Below, piece by piece: positions 12,401-25,022 of a stretch of DNA of 46,737 bases. Made by a program: the position numbers and the translations under genes. Under the pieces are notes generated by a model that had not been told where the DNA came from, searched no databases, and saw only the letters and a list, made by a program, of their open reading frames with translations. The stretch's first letter is position 1, and the number at the start of each line of letters is the position of its first letter. The DNA comes from Pseudoneurospora amorphoporcata. Taxonomy: Eukaryota; Ascomycota; Sordariomycetes; Sordariales; Sordariaceae. The stretch is from positions 1 through 46,737 of the forward strand of contig MU859298.1 in NCBI GenBank assembly GCA_033297205.1. The letters run 5' to 3'.

Positions 12401-12833
12401 CCTCGAAGCCCTCGAAGATGCTTTGCAAGTCAATGCAGGTGCAGAGCCGGCGCGACGAGAAAGCTGGGTTTGCCCCAACGTCCAAGAGATACTTGACAAG
12501 ATCAAGATGACCACGGTAAGATGCGCGAGCAAGCGGAGTGGCAGAGACCGGCCGGTCGGGGTCTTGATTAGAATTAGGGATGGGCCTGTTGATGAATCGG
12601 TCCCTTTCCAGTTCTTCGGTGCAATGTGATAGCGCGGTTCTCATGACCAAACAGCTGCCATTATCGGCGGCCCAGCGCACAGCCTCTTCCTTGCCCTTGT
12701 CATTGTATAATTCGCCAGTCAAGACCAAGTGACAAAGTCTGGTCACTCGGATCGCAGATGCCAAGTCTCTGAAATCCAGATGTTGTACAACGTTCAGGAG
12801 AAGTTCCGGCGGCAGGTTGATGAGCGTGGCCAT
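9415..12833 (-). CDS. F-box and ankyrin-repeat protein
   Basis: Four exons: 12833-12346, 12268-11446, 11376-10234 and 10161-9415, with introns of 77, 69 and 72 nt and consistent GT/AG ends; total 1066 aa. Residues 4-45 form an F-box-like motif (INLPPELLLNVVQHLDFRDL) that would bind Skp1. Ankyrin repeats run through the rest, with typical cores such as YLLDVGANP, LLLIDRGAPL, FGMTPLCKAALRG, ALLKVGADPN, LLITKGC, FSAFEAACHEGQTDVV and ILLRHGADPN. Several repeats cross the introns, which confirms the joins. The tail (last 50 or so residues) is Lys/Glu/Asn-rich and low-complexity. The likely role is the substrate receptor of an SCF ubiquitin ligase; the substrate is unknown. It is transcribed away from VPS35 through a shared 555-bp region. 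Family identity is well supported; biological role is inference. Confidence 0.88.
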
Positions 12834-13388
12834 ATTGTTGACTATTTGGGCGGCCGCAAGAGCCTAAAGTGAGCGGCGAAGGGAGTCGTCTGAATGGCCT
12901 CAATTCTCGATAATCTGTGTTGACGATGTTGATGCGGTTATCATTCATCACGTGTGGGGTGCTTTACGTAATCAAGAGCTCCTGGTTGCCGTCGGCAGCT
13001 TCATTCCATGCTAGGTATGAACGAAGAGCTGCATTAACAGCTCATACCCTGAAACATGGAGATACACCAAGATAGCTGTTAGTGTGCAGCTATAGGAGTC
13101 CCCTGGTAGGTCCCTCTGGAGCTCCTACCAACAACCTGGAACACCTGTCAGCTACAACTTTACCTACCTTCCATCCTACGGCTGCGGCTTATCCAACTCT
13201 GGAGCGTCGTCATTCCGCGACTCAAACGACATCCCGACATTACTACGACTTGCTGCGCCATCACCGTTTCTGTCACCAGCACAAGACCAATGCCCGCATG
13301 GTCCCGCACTCTCTAGCCAACCTCGAACACGGAAACCGTTACATCAAACACGACGTCAAAGACACACACCAACACGCATACAAGCGAC
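12834..13388. promoter_or_regulatory. divergent promoter region, F-box/ankyrin gene and VPS35
   Basis: The 555 bp between two start codons facing apart must hold both promoters. ORFs here are short and overlap the 5' leaders. Pyrimidine-rich, CA-rich sequence precedes the VPS35 start. No specific factor site is recognised. Confidence 0.5.
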
Positions 13389-16248
13389 ATGTCGACCCCC
13401 GCGCCGCCTGAGGACCAGGCCCGCCTCCTCGAAGATGCCTTGATCGCTGTCCGACAGCAAACGAGCCTCATGCGCAAATGTCTCGACACTCCCGGCAAGC
13501 TCATGGATGCTCTCAAGTGCTGGTATGTGTCCCCAAAGAAGCGCGATGCGATACGGCTTGATATGCGCTGGTGCTGACCGTCGACCACTCTCGACAACTT
13601 GTAGCTCCACCCTTGTCTCCGAGCTTCGAACCAGCAGTCTGGGCCCCAAACAGTACTACGAGCTGTACATGGCCGTCTTCGATGCTCTCCGATACCTCTC
13701 CGTCCACCTGCGCGAGAACCACCCCGTCAATCACCTCGCCGACCTCTACGAGCTCGTCCAGTATGCCGGCAACATCATACCCCGCCTTTATCTCATGATC
13801 ACGGTCGGCACCGCCTACATGTCCATCGACGGCGCCCCCGTCAAGGAGCTGATGAAGGACATGATGGACATGAGCCGTGGTGTCCAGCATCCCGTTCGCG
13901 GTTTGTTTCTGCGCTACTACCTTTCCGGACAGGCACGCGACTACCTCCCGGCTGGCGACTCCGAAGGCCCGGAGGGCAACCTGCAGGACTCGATCAACTT
14001 CATCCTGACCAACTTCGTCGAGATGAACAAGCTCTGGGTCCGGCTCCAACATCAAGGACACTCGAGAGAGAGAGACCAGCGGACGCAGGAGAGGAAAGAG
14101 CTGCAATTGCTCGTGGGAAACAACATTGTCCGTCTAAGCCAGCTGGTGGATCTGCCGACATACAAAAATGGCATTTTAGCTCCCCTGTTGGAGCAGGTTG
14201 TGCAGTGTCGGGATGTCCTGGCGCAAGAATATCTGCTCGAGGTCATCACTCAGGTCTTCCCCGACGAGTTCCATCTTCACACCCTCGATCAGTTCCTCGC
14301 CGCTGTGTCCAGGTTAAATCCCCACGTCAATGTAAAGGGAATCGTCATTGGCCTGATGGACAGACTATCCGACTACGCCGAGCGAGAGGCCCAGAACGAG
14401 GAAGACGAGGATAGGGGCCAGTTGGAGGAAGAAGCGCTCACGAAACTGCTGGAAAGAGTGAAACTCGCAAAATCAGCCGCAGAAGCCGAAGAAACGAGCG
14501 CGCCGACACCCGAAGCCCCTGAAAATGGAGAGCATGCGGGAGCTGATGTGGTTTCGACTGATGAAACTGAAAATGCCGAACCAGCAGTAGCAGAGACCGA
14601 GGCTACCCCGACTAATGGAGATGAACCCGAACCGACCAAGAAGCATAGGGGCATTCCCGAGAACGTGCCTCTATACGAAATCTTTTTCGGACAAGTCAAG
14701 AACCTTGTTCAAGCCCAACATCTTCCGATCCAGGACACTATTGCGCTGTGTGTATCTCTCACCAACCTAGCACTCAACATCTATCCTGAAAGGCTAGACT
14801 ATGTCGACCAGATCCTCGACTACGCCCACGCCAAGGTAAAAGAACACGCCAACAGCGCCGATTTGCATTCGCCGTCAGCGCAGCAGAGTATCTTGGCCTT
14901 GCTTCAGGCACCCCTTAAGCGGTATGTGTCGATATTTACTGCACTTGCCCTGCCAACATATGTTCCTTTGTTCCAGTCACAAACCTATCCTACACGGAGG
15001 GCCGTCGCTGGCGAAGTAGCCAGACACTTAATCAAGAACCAAACCCACATCACTACCACGGCCAACCTGGAGAATGTTCTGGAAGTGCTCAAGGTCCTCA
15101 TCAAAGAAGGATCGCAAGCGCCGTCCGGCTACCCCGGTGTCGTTCAGCAGCGCGGTCGTGCTCTGGAGACAGACGAGACATTGGAGGAACAAGGCTGGCT
15201 GGCCCGCCTTGTCCACCTCCTCCAGTCCGAGGATAACGACACCCAATTCCGCCTCCTGCAGGTGACAAGGAAGGCATATGCCGAGGGCAACGAGCGGATC
15301 CGGACCACAACGCCACCGCTCATTACCGCCGGCCTCAAGCTCGCCCGCCGCTACAAGGCTCGCGAGCACTACGACGACAACTGGCAGTCGCAGTGCTCCG
15401 CGCTCTTCAAGTTCCTGCACTCGGCCATCTCGACCCTCTACACGCGCGTCAACGGCGCCGGCGCCGCCGAGCTGTCCCTGCGCCTCTTCTGCTCCTGTGG
15501 CCAGATGGCCGACAAGACCGAGTTCGAGGAGGTGGCGTACGAATTCTTTGCGCAGGCGTTCACGGTGTACGAGGAGGCCATCAGCGACTCCAAGGCGCAG
15601 TTCCAGGCCGTTTGCGCGATTGCCAGCGCCCTGCACCGCACGCGCAACTTCGGAAAGGAGAACTACGACACGCTCATCACCAAGTGCGCGCAGCACGCCA
15701 GTAAGCTGCTGAGGAAGCCGGATCAGTGCCGGGCTGTCTACCTGGCTAGTCATCTGTGGTGGGCGACTCCGATTGCTAGTAACGGGGAGACTGAGGAGAC
15801 CGAGGTTAGTAACAGCGCTTCCCCTTTTCGGTTGGTTTGCAGTGTTAACGTGCCATGTGATAGCTTTACCGGGATGGCAAGCGTGTTCTCGAATGCTTGC
15901 AGCGCGCTCTCCGTGTTGCGGACTCATGCATGGAGACTGCTACCTCCATCGAGTTGTTTGTCGAAATCTTGGACAGATACGTGTACTACTTTGATCAAAA
16001 GAATGAATCGGTACGCCCCGTCACCATCCACCCCTTCAACTCCGTTAGCTCTTGCCATGTTAACCAACTTTTTTTGCTTGCAGGTTACCACCAAGTACCT
16101 CAACGGCCTAATCGAGCTCATACACTCCAACCTAGCCGGTAACCAGCAAGACTCGGCCTCGGTCGAAGCCAGCCGGAAGCACTTCCTGCAGACCTTGGAG
16201 ATCATTAGGAGCAAGGAGTACGAAGGCATCGTGCTCACTCCCAAGTAA
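13389..16248 (+). CDS. vps35: retromer subunit VPS35
   Basis: Four exons: 13389-13522, 13605-15804, 15864-16010 and 16084-16248; introns of 82, 59 and 73 nt; 881 aa. VPS35 is the alpha-solenoid scaffold of retromer, binding VPS26 at its N-terminus and VPS29 at its C-terminus and recycling cargo from endosomes to the Golgi. The diagnostic PRLYLM motif lies at residues 104-109, just after a conserved N-terminal helix block (KQYYELYMAVFDALRYLSVHL). The C-terminal end, after splicing, reads LYRDGKRVLECLQRALRVAD and then FVEILDRYVYYFD, as in other VPS35 proteins. An acidic, Glu/Ala-rich insert lies near residues 270-360 and is probably disordered. The start ATG follows a purine-rich context and the first exon joins exactly to the conserved region. 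Without splicing, the last two introns would add unrelated residues. Confidence 0.96.
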
Positions 16249-17062
16249 AGCAGCGAACGCGGACCTTTTTGAGTGTTGTAAAAAAAGCCAACGGCGGAAC
16301 GATATGAGAACCAGATGAGCAATGATGATGCAGTTACAACAAGATGATGGAACAGGACAGGACAGGAAACTCCCCCATGATACGATAGCTATAACCAACC
16401 GTACTTAGATATGTAATGACAGAAAGCAAGGCGTTGAGAGACGCAGTTCAGTAAGGGCGCCTGAAGATTTAATGAGCTGCGTGAATCTCGATTTGTAACT
16501 AAACAAGCCTCTCTCAGCACGCGTTGAGACAGGATTTCTTGCATCATGTTCTTTTGCGTATTTACGGCCCTGCTGGGATATAGGTAGAATACAGCTATAC
16601 CAAAAAGAACAACCAAGAGTGGCAGAACGAAAATCCAACGAGAGAAACACACCACCAACTGCGCCATGCGATGCAATCTTTGAAAACTAAAGGACCATGA
16701 AACGGGAGGTGAAACGACTTTGTTTGTGACCATACTCCCGGTCGTTTGTTTTGTTGACAAGTTCCCCTTGCCTAAACAACACAGCTCCCCATCCTGGCCA
16801 TCCACCCACTGCGATCATATTGTATACCGGACAAATGAAGTTGGAAGATGCGTATAGATGTACAGGCAGCGGGACCGCGCTGAATGGTTCTATGTAATAA
16901 CCGATGTAAAGTAATATGTACCCAAAACCAAGCGACAAAAACAAGAAACGCTTCAGAACAAAAAGTTAAGTAGATAATGATAATGGAACACAAGGCACCT
17001 TCTTCTCCACCCTCATTGAAGGTCCTTTTCTCTTCTTTTTTTTTGTTGTCTTTCTCTTCTCT
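16249..17062. other. intergenic between convergent genes
   Basis: The 3' flanks of VPS35 (plus) and of the M28 peptidase gene (minus) meet here. No gene is supported; the ORFs are short and of random composition. A T-rich tract at about 17023-17060 lies just past the stop of the peptidase gene. Confidence 0.5.
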
Positions 17063-19933
17063 CTATCCTATCTGATCTTCCCCATGAGTCCCCCGGGCCA
17101 AGTTAACCGCGGCCTGTTTGATAATGTCGGCGACCTTGGCGATGGTGCGGTTGGCCAGAGCCCAGTCTCCGGATTCGACGGTGTCGCGGATCGAAGGGAA
17201 GTAGGCCTCGTCGTAGCCGGACCACAGTTGGGGGCCGAAGAGGACGTGTTTGAATTGGGTGCGGTTTGGGATCTATAGACACGCGGTTAGCATTCGGATG
17301 TTTCGTAAAGAAACGAAGGATGAAGAGATGGAAACGGGAAGAAAGAGTGAGAGGAAGAAGGGGGAATAACTTACACCCTCATTATCCAGCAAGTCCGTCT
17401 CAAACCACGCCATCTTCGCATTGAACTCGCACCTCCTCCTGCCCCACCCGGACGGCTCCCATCCACCGCTCGAGATAACACTCGACTGCCACTCATGCTC
17501 CCACTCCACGAACCAACGCACGGCCTCCAAGACCGCATCGCTGGCCTTTGTCAGGCTATCGAGCGACGTCTTAAGTTCCTTGGGTACGGCATCCTTCTTT
17601 GCGTTCTTGGCCTGATCCTCAACCCACCTGGTGATCTCACCCGTCCAGTCGCGAACCTTCTCGGCATAGTGCGGCATGTCAAACGGCAAGACGGGACGGT
17701 CAGCCAGCTCGTACATGAGCAGAGCGACGACCTGTCCTAGCATCGTGTGGTGGACAAAGTCCGGATCGCCGACCTGCTCCATCCACTCGAACGTGTCGTA
17801 GCTGGAGTGGTAGGGGTGGCCCTTGCCGTCAAAGTGCAGGTCGATGGAGGACGTGCCGACAATGTTCTGGAAGGCAACGTAGTCCGAGCCCGCGCCGAGG
17901 CCCTCGAGGTCATTGGCGTTTCTGCGCACCCAGAGCTCTTTCAGCGTGGCGTTCTCGTAGGGATCTCTGACTATGTCGAGAACCTGCATCAGGAGACCCT
18001 TGAACACGGGCGAGCCGGCTACGTGCAGGGTGTTGCCCGTTACTGCGGTGTCGAGGTTGATGTACGCCAGCGCGTCCTTGCGCAGCATATCGTCGTTCTG
18101 CTCGACGAACTCGGTCGAGCCAATGAGATTGTACTCCTCTGCGTCCCAGGACATGAACTGGATGGTCCTGAGCGGGCGCCAGCCCATCCCCATCAGTTCG
18201 CCAAAGACGCGGGCGAGCTCAAGCATGATGGCCGTGCCCGAATGAGGATCAGCGGCACCCAAAGTCCATGCGTCACGATGGTTACCGATGATGACCTTCT
18301 TCTCTTCCTGTTCGATTCCCAGAATGCTTCCATACACGTTCCAGATGGCCTGCTTCTCATTTTCATCCTGATCGTTCTTGAGCCGGACAATGGGTGAGCT
18401 TTCGTGGTCGCCAGTCCACCACTCGTCAACGTCAGGAACACCGCCCACCCAGTCTTCGGGCACACGGTGGCCCTTGCCCTTGAGATGCTGCAAAAGCACC
18501 TTGGCGTCACGCCAGGCAAGGGGGAGAGAGGGGATTTTGACCAGCCCATTTGCCTTTTCCTTCTTTATCCTTGGCACGTTTTCCTTGCTGCCCCAGCCCG
18601 GGGTCAAGACGTCGCCAACGACCCAGGACATGAGACTGACGCTGCCACGCTGGACTCCATCGGCGGGCATGAAAGGCCCCTTGGGGGCAGTGTCGCCCTT
18701 CTTGAAGCCATCATCGGCCGGATCAGAATAGATGAGACAACCAGCGAAACCTGCGAGCTCAGCAGCCTTGACCTTCAGAGCGCGATCGGCGTGGGGGCCG
18801 TAGTAGCGAACAAGAGCGATGGCGCCGGTGGCCTGGATCCCAAGATCCTTGATACGCTGGAAATCCTCGCGCGAGCCGTAGTTGGCGTAGATAAGGCGGC
18901 CGCGAACGTCACCCGTTTTCGAGTGACCGTGGAAAGCTGGCGTCTGGTGTCCGACCAACCCGGTTGACCGGTCATTCTCGTCCAGCTTCGCGGACCATAT
19001 AGCCTTGCCTTTTCCGTCGTCCGCCTTTTCATCAATGATCTCCACCGCACGCCCGTCGGCTGTGGGGTAATTGAGATATACGTGATAAGTGTCACGCGAA
19101 ACGTCCTCCAGGCCGTATTTTCGAAAGAGCAATTCAATATCCTCCATCAGGGCGTAGTCACCTTGGGTACCAGCTAGGTGAGAGTACGAGGTGAAATGCC
19201 GGACATTGTCCTTGATCTGATTGGAACTGATGTTGAGTTGCAAATAATTCCGGATATCGCTGGGATCGAACATGCCCGAGCCGAGGCGGCGCGACATGTT
19301 CCCCATCACATCGGAGACAAATATCAAGTAAACAAAGCCGAGGAGGAGAACCAGGGCGAGGATGCGCGCAAGCATTAGGAAAAGGGCGGTGCTGCCCAAT
19401 GTGGGAAAGGCAAATCGACTTCCAGAGCTTGGTTGTTCTTGGCTATTATTGTTATTCGTGTCACTGTTGGGGGCGGGCGTCGTAGCCGATTCCAAACTGG
19501 CGTTCGCATCGTGTCTCCTGAATCGGGGTAGTGATATTTGTGGTAACCTCCACCCCCACTTCCACCGTGGTAGTGAGAACCTCCCTATATGCTTGCCCCA
19601 TATACTTTGTGAACGATGGCTGGAGTCGTCTATTTCCATCTCTTGCATCTCGCGTCGGACGTGATCGGCCTCGGAATCGCTGTCGTCGTCGGACGAGCCC
19701 CACGGCTCTCCTTCGTCGTCTGTCTCGACCGTGGGTGGCCGGTAGCCCCGTGGTGGACGGGTTCGGTCATTGTTACTCGACGATGACGCCGCCCCGCCTA
19801 GCAGAGAGTGTCCCTCCGTATGGTCTGGGGCTTCGAAAACGGTCTGGCTGCCGGCACCGGAAGCGATGGCCTCGTCATATGTAGGTATGGGGGGTGCGGG
19901 CTCGTAGCGGAACTGGCTCTTGTCCGGCGCCAT
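17063..19933 (-). CDS. M28 zinc peptidase, glutamate carboxypeptidase II/Tre-Vps70-like
   Basis: Two exons, 19933-17375 and 17272-17063; the 102-nt intron (17374-17273) has GTAAGT and TAG ends; 922 aa. Domain order: an acidic, Pro-rich cytosolic tail of about 180 residues, one transmembrane helix at about 181-206 (type II topology), a PA domain (residues about 330-480), the M28 domain, and a transferrin-receptor-like dimerisation domain ended by exon 2 (NEGIPNRTQFKHVLFGPQLW). Zinc-site residues are present: H552 and D554 in NHRDAW, D562 in GAADPHSG, and E599-E600 in WDAEEYN; a later His lies in DLHFDGKGHPYH. An active metallopeptidase is therefore likely, unlike transferrin receptor. Yeast relatives Tre1/Tre2/Vps70 act in vacuolar sorting of metal transporters; that role is only inferred here. 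The PPIPTY stretch in the tail may bind a ubiquitin-ligase WW domain. Confidence 0.93.
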
Positions 19934-21077
19934 TATGAAGGGCGGCGAAGGATCGCGATGGGGCGGAGGGCGGCGGTGGTTCGCATGCGACCCGGTCGGT
20001 TCGGAATCCGAGGATAGTGGAATGGAAGTCTAGACGGCAGGTTTCGATGGCCAAAGTCTGGGGAAGGGGGGAACGAGGGGCCAAGAGGTCGATCGGATCG
20101 AAATTGGATTCCCGGAGATTTGTTAAAGGGGTCCCAAAAGGAGTGTGGGCGTAAGGTAGATCACCTCGTCTTGGTCGAAGGGTGGTGGGCAAAGGAGCGT
20201 GATGTAGACCCGGAAGTCTAGGTCGATGTGCCCTGGGATGGCAATAGTGCCCGGTTCCGAGTCCTCGTTCACACAAGGACGGTATCGCTTGTGGTATCAG
20301 CTTTATCAGAGATGGAGCATAACGAAGCTGTTGAGGGTTGGAAAGTTGTATAATACGGAGGCCCAAGTGACGATTGGGGGAGTGGAACGATAAGACGGAA
20401 GATAGGATACAAATGAAGCCGGTAAGATTGGGTAAATTGCATGCGGGTATCCAAGTTTAGGTTGCTGTGGCGGAACGCTATATCTTAGTGGCTGCCCCTG
20501 TGGACACCTTCCTGGCTGCGCAATGTTGGGAGCACACATTGGCTTGATTGTAGCGGCCTCACAGGGGGTGCTTGGCCCCTTCAAGGTTGGTTCTCTTGGC
20601 GGCATGGCCCCTGTGCAACACCGTGGTCTCCAGCGCCGACCAGGCCGAGCAAAGGCCGCGTCTTCATTTTTTACTTAGTCATTTCCATGACTGCATAGCC
20701 ACATGTGGCACACTCTCTAAATTTGGTTGAACCCCTGAGGCGCAGGAACGAGCCTTAAGTCAGGATACCCTTGCCCATGATGCATATGTCCGATTGAGCC
20801 GCATCACAAGCAGCATCAATCCACTTTTGACTTCAGACCTTCTTTGAGACTTAAAACCACTATAACACACCTTAGACACTCAATGACAACATACCCAAAC
20901 CAGTGCATGCTGGAATTTTTCGCACTCAGGTGTTTTGAACATTGTCCACACTAGCTAAATTCCGATCCTCTTTCGGAAATCCTCCACAACAGAAAAATGA
21001 CGGTTGCTGCTACATTCGGTCATTCACACAAACACCCGAGCCGGGCGCCTGCTGAACACAAGAGATTACAGACAGAC
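19934..21077. other. intergenic
   Basis: About 1.1 kb with no supported gene. It contains the promoter of the peptidase gene on the left and the 3' flank of the 287-aa gene on the right. The longest ORF (163 codons, minus, at 19875-20366) overlaps the peptidase start in another frame. Confidence 0.5.
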
Positions 21078-21941
21078 TCAAATCCCACCCATAACTACAT
21101 CCTCCTCGTCATCGGTAGTTGGCTCGACGTCATCCTCGTACTTGTTGTCGTCGTCTTCAGGTGTCCAAACGCCGAGCCCATCAAACGACAAAAAAAGAGA
21201 TCCCAATGCATCGCTCTTGTCCACATCTTGATGCTGTGCATATGATATTCTCTCCTTTTCCTCCTCGTTGTCCTCGTCGCAATACTGCTCTCCTTCTGCA
21301 GCAATTACAGGCACCATGTCATCCCAAAACCAAGCCACGCTGAGGAATTTGTCGACGGCAAGGGCCAGTGGTGAGTGCTCTTCTCGGGGCAAGATGTGCC
21401 AGCCGCGCGCTTCATAGTGTGCGAAGTAAGCAGACCGGGCTTTGATGACTTTGCAGAAAAACTCGGCAAACACGGGCGGCGAGACTTCTTGCGCAAAATA
21501 GACGGCTCCTCGGAGCGCGCTAAGAAAGTGCATGGATGCCTCGAGAGCGGCGGTTGGGTTGCCGGTATTGACCATCTCATAGTAATCGGCGGGGGGCTTG
21601 ATCTTAGTCGCCATATATACAGCGACGTTGACCATCTCAAGCGCTGCCACTCTAGCATCCTTGGGCTTGGCCCAAAGGAACTCGGCTTCGAGCGAGAACC
21701 AGATGGACTTATCGCGGCGGATCTTTTTGCAGACACAAGGTCTTTCCGGAAAATACAGGCCATTCCTGGGCATGGCCTTGATCAGCCAATTCCACGACTT
21801 GGGCTTCTTCGGCTGCCCTGGGGTACGCGGGGCACTGTCGCCCTGAGGAAACGACGACTTTGTGATGCCGAAGGGGTTGTAGCGGTTGTTGTCGCCATTT
21901 TGGCGGTCGTCCTCACGCCGAACCGGACCGACCATGTTCAT
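21078..21941 (-). CDS. uncharacterised protein, member A of a local gene family
   Basis: Single exon, 287 aa, ATG at 21941. No known domain is recognised. Two blocks are shared with the genes at 25176 and 30038. Block 1 has RRD at 75-77 followed by I80, a helix rich in Ala/Val, and then PADYY at 117-121. Block 2 has PPVF at 155-158, F161, I166, AR at 168-169, F173, HS at 189-190, LA at 192-193, D197, FL at 199-200 and FWD at 205-207. Most of the body looks alpha-helical. The tail from about 222 is acidic (DEDNEEEKE, later EPTTDDEED) and ends in VVMGGI. The broken gene at 26728-27422 is its closest relative, matching at both ends. No signal peptide or membrane helix. The gene stands alone, with 1.1 kb and more than 3 kb of empty sequence on either side. 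Reality as a gene is supported by conserved relatives; function is unknown. Confidence 0.8.
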   Translation of the reverse strand: MNMVGPVRREDDRQNGDNNRYNPFGITKSSFPQGDSAPRTPGQPKKPKSWNWLIKAMPRNGLYFPERPCVCKKIRRDKSIWFSLEAEFLWAKPKDARVAALEMVNVAVYMATKIKPPADYYEMVNTGNPTAALEASMHFLSALRGAVYFAQEVSPPVFAEFFCKVIKARSAYFAHYEARGWHILPREEHSPLALAVDKFLSVAWFWDDMVPVIAAEGEQYCDEDNEEEKERISYAQHQDVDKSDALGSLFLSFDGLGVWTPEDDDNKYEDDVEPTTDDEEDVVMGGI

Positions 21942-24321
21942 GTCAGAAAAGGGCTATTAGCAGCTGCCCAGAAGACGGCGAGAATTCGAATGCTCCTGGT
22001 GCGCATGAGAGAGTGAGAATGTGAGTGGTGCGGGGTCAAGTAAAGCGGCAATAGAGGGAAATAGGGGCGGCCATCTCTATCGCCACAACCAAGCGGGTGT
22101 AGTGGAGTGCGAGATTGCAGCGATAACCCAAGCTCGGGAATCAACAATAAGTGGAAGGTTCGTCGAATAAATAGGACTTACGAAGTTGGCTGGAGCCGCA
22201 GAGCAAATGACTTGAGCGAGAATCTGATCGTGAAAAGACCAGAAAAGGCGCACTGCGCGGTAAGCGCTGGTGATGTTGAGGGTGAAGATTGGTTGAAGAT
22301 ATACCTAAACCGCGAAAGGAGTCGCGTACAGATACTCGACTAAATTTCTGTGGTGCGTCACCCCCGACCTTGGTGGCTCGGGAAAGATCTTGGCTAGAAG
22401 TCTGTGCGTGCTCGAGAAATAGAAATAAGGAGAGGCGGGGCATTGGTGCGAGCTTGTGGAGATCCTAAACCAAGACCTGTTGGGAGTGACTGTGGTGCCT
22501 CAAGCTCCTTTTGCCGATGGTCATGTGGCTTGGAAAACCTTTTCTCAGATGGGATGAATTGCCGCAAACCTGACGGAAAGACGAATGCAAATCAGAGCGG
22601 AATCCTTCAAGTGAAAGACTTCTCGTTTCACCACGCGTCAACACAGGCCACAAACATGTAACGGATATAAACTCTGCGGGTGTTGATGTTGCTAGAGGCC
22701 TTGCCACTTAGGAAGGACACATTAGCAAGGCTGCCATGGCTGTAGAGCACATGATGTTGAGCACCGTTAACATACTAGGAGAACAGGTTGCATCTTCACG
22801 CATGGGTAAAGGAAAAAAAAACTCGGGGCGTTCCTTTTTGGGACCAAGGAGGAAAAGCACAATCAGCATTGCGGACATGCTCGATTGTGACGCTTGTTAG
22901 TATGTCTTGTATAGAGGTACTGCGCTAGACTCTGCGCATTTTGCATAGGTGTATAAGTGCACAGATCTTGAGCAAATCTGGTTAGTATCAGTAAATCCGG
23001 TAATCATGGTCGTGCTGGATTCGATATATACATCGGCCGATGACCGGAGATACACCATACTTCTCATGGGGCAAAGGAATCGCCGTGGCTCATAAATCAT
23101 TCAAGGTTCAATGATATACATCACGGTAGCAGTGACAGGCTCGGCCGTTATATGTATCGAACGAGGGACTCACGTGGTTTGAGAGTAGTTTTATTTGTTT
23201 GTCACTAGACATCTTAGAAGAAGCATGGCGGTTGAGACTTTTGTAATGTTCTGTGCTGCTTGGTGCGACTGTCACACGGACATTCGACCTCAACCCTGAC
23301 CCTACAACGTGAGGCTCGCGGAGCCGCACATCTCTCAGCCTCGCGCAGATGCTTCAGGTATCTACGCCAGCTCAGACAGAGAATCTGTTCGGCCATCAGC
23401 ACTGCTTACCCGAGCTCCTCCCGACGCTACCGGCTAGCGAGCCAAACCCTGGAAGTGCCGAAGACGCTGATGAGGCACCACGAGACGATCCCAATCTCGA
23501 GACGATCCCAATCTTCCCAGAAGCAACCACAGCCAACCAAACAAGAAGCAAGGCGCACGGGTGAAAGACAACGCCAAAAGGAAGATAGAGAATGGATGAA
23601 GGCATTCAGGAAGTTCCACATGTATGATAGATGCCTTGAGGCCTCAGGCGACAAGGCTTGATGCGTACCTCAAGAACGTACCGATTCCGTTTGGCATAAG
23701 AAGGCCTTGAAGCCCAACCTTCTCCTGGAGGTTGAGAAGATCAACAAGGCCTTCGAGACCAAAGAAGTTTATTAGCTGAATTGAACTACTGTTCCAAGCC
23801 CTGAATACAGCCCTTGTCACAGCGACACAGTCCGATTTGGTTTTCTGCGTGTACGCTCTTCGAGGAGCATTGCAACGAATGCCGATTAGCTCATATTATG
23901 AACTTCTAAATTCACTAGCTTTTACTTCTCAATTTATGTCATTGACTGGTTAGGTATCCAAGCTCAACCGTCTCAATCTCTCGCTTTAGATAGTCACCAT
24001 CGTCAACCTTAATCTTGGGTATTTTTGCAGATAAATTTTTATGGGACTAGCGAGTGTAATTGGTAGTCTGCAGTGCCTACCAATAGATGTCCAACTCACA
24101 TTGTGCTAAAGAAATTGACTTGGCGAAGAAGGAATAGTGAAATAGAGACGGGGAAAAAAAACAAAGAAACAAAAAAAATTGTTGGTCATATTGACATTCC
24201 ACGGAATTGGCCTTGAGATATCCCCTCGGTAGCGGTCACAGCTCAACCCCGTTAGCCCAGCAAGACGCATGTTGCAGTCATATAGACTGCAGGTCAGTCT
24301 GAGCAATAATTGTGTCGAAAG
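21942..24321. other. gene-poor region
   Basis: About 2.4 kb without a supported gene. ORFs of 60 to 133 codons occur on both strands with no shared or known features. At 23230-23780 a plus-strand ORF (133 codons, Lys/Arg/Gln-rich, ending near 23661) is followed out of frame by a Lys/Glu-rich stretch to about 23775; this could be a decayed gene but I cannot identify it. Confidence 0.5.
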
Positions 24322-24408
24322 CTGCCACCATGGGAATCGAACCCATGGCCTTTTGAGCGGGGAGTGGTGAACTATGCGCACACCAAGTCCCACTCGACCA
24401 ACCAACCG
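24322..24408 (-). repeat. tRNA-derived repeat, copy 1
   Basis: On the minus strand an A-box (TGGTCGAGTGG, 24400-24390) and a B-box (GGTTCGATTCC, 24343-24333) lie at tRNA-like spacing with room for a long variable arm, as in Ser/Leu tRNAs. The T arm ATGGG/CCCAT is intact, but the 5' and 3' ends do not pair as an acceptor stem. Related copies lie at 28581 and 35288. It is best read as a SINE or dead tRNA copy and not a functional tRNA. Confidence 0.6.
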
Positions 24409-25022
24409 AACGTTTGATGGAAAACCTACCCGGGACCTATCATTATAAGGCGGTGCAGTGCTTCTACTTTGTAGAATGAGACCTTTGCCCAGCCGGGCCG
24501 TTTGACAATGACCTTTTGACCCACAATTATTATTGGTTCGTCGGTGATGACGGGATGGGACGACCCCAGCTGCAACAGGCAGGGCAATGAACCTCTATAA
24601 GGTAGCTTCCAGCTCCTTCTCCTACGCCCCTGCCCTGGGGCTGATCCTTCTGTCTAGACAACCGCAGGCGGGGGGACAATAAGTCAACTTGTGAGAGCTA
24701 AGGTAATCATTGAGTAAGAAGTTTGCTGCTGCAATTTATGCTGGTGTTGGAGGGGATGTATTGCAGATGGGTATAGGTTACCCACGCAAGTAACCATTCA
24801 CTTTCCGGGCGCGGGCCACTCACTTCCCCAGTACTACGATCCACTTTCCATATTGACTCCTCCGTCCCTCATCTTTTCTCTTTACGATAACCCAGTCCAG
24901 TCTCTAGCAGACTTCATCTTCAGGTCTTGGTTATCCACCTTCGTACTCGACGTACCGACGAGCGGGTTTACCACGAACCTTTCTTTAGACACGTAGGTAG
25001 CTACGCCCTTTCCTGCTCGCGC
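24409..25022. other. intergenic, promoter side of gene B
   Basis: No gene seen. The right part, pyrimidine-rich from about 24820, probably holds the promoter and transcription start of the 176-aa gene. Confidence 0.45.

Noticed and set aside
15028..15927. A 299-codon minus-strand ORF
   Set aside because: It is the shadow of the conserved VPS35 exon on the opposite strand.
17747..18967. Plus-strand ORFs of 216 and 187 codons
   Set aside because: Antisense to the peptidase coding region that carries the zinc-site motifs.
23260..23780. Possible decayed transposon or gene with Lys/Arg-rich ORF
   Set aside because: No terminal repeats, no transposase or reverse-transcriptase motif; left as unexplained intergenic sequence.
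24322..24408. Functional tRNA-Ser or tRNA-Leu
   Set aside because: A and B boxes are present but the acceptor arms cannot pair and no anticodon arm is evident; the same is true of the copies at 28581 and 35288.
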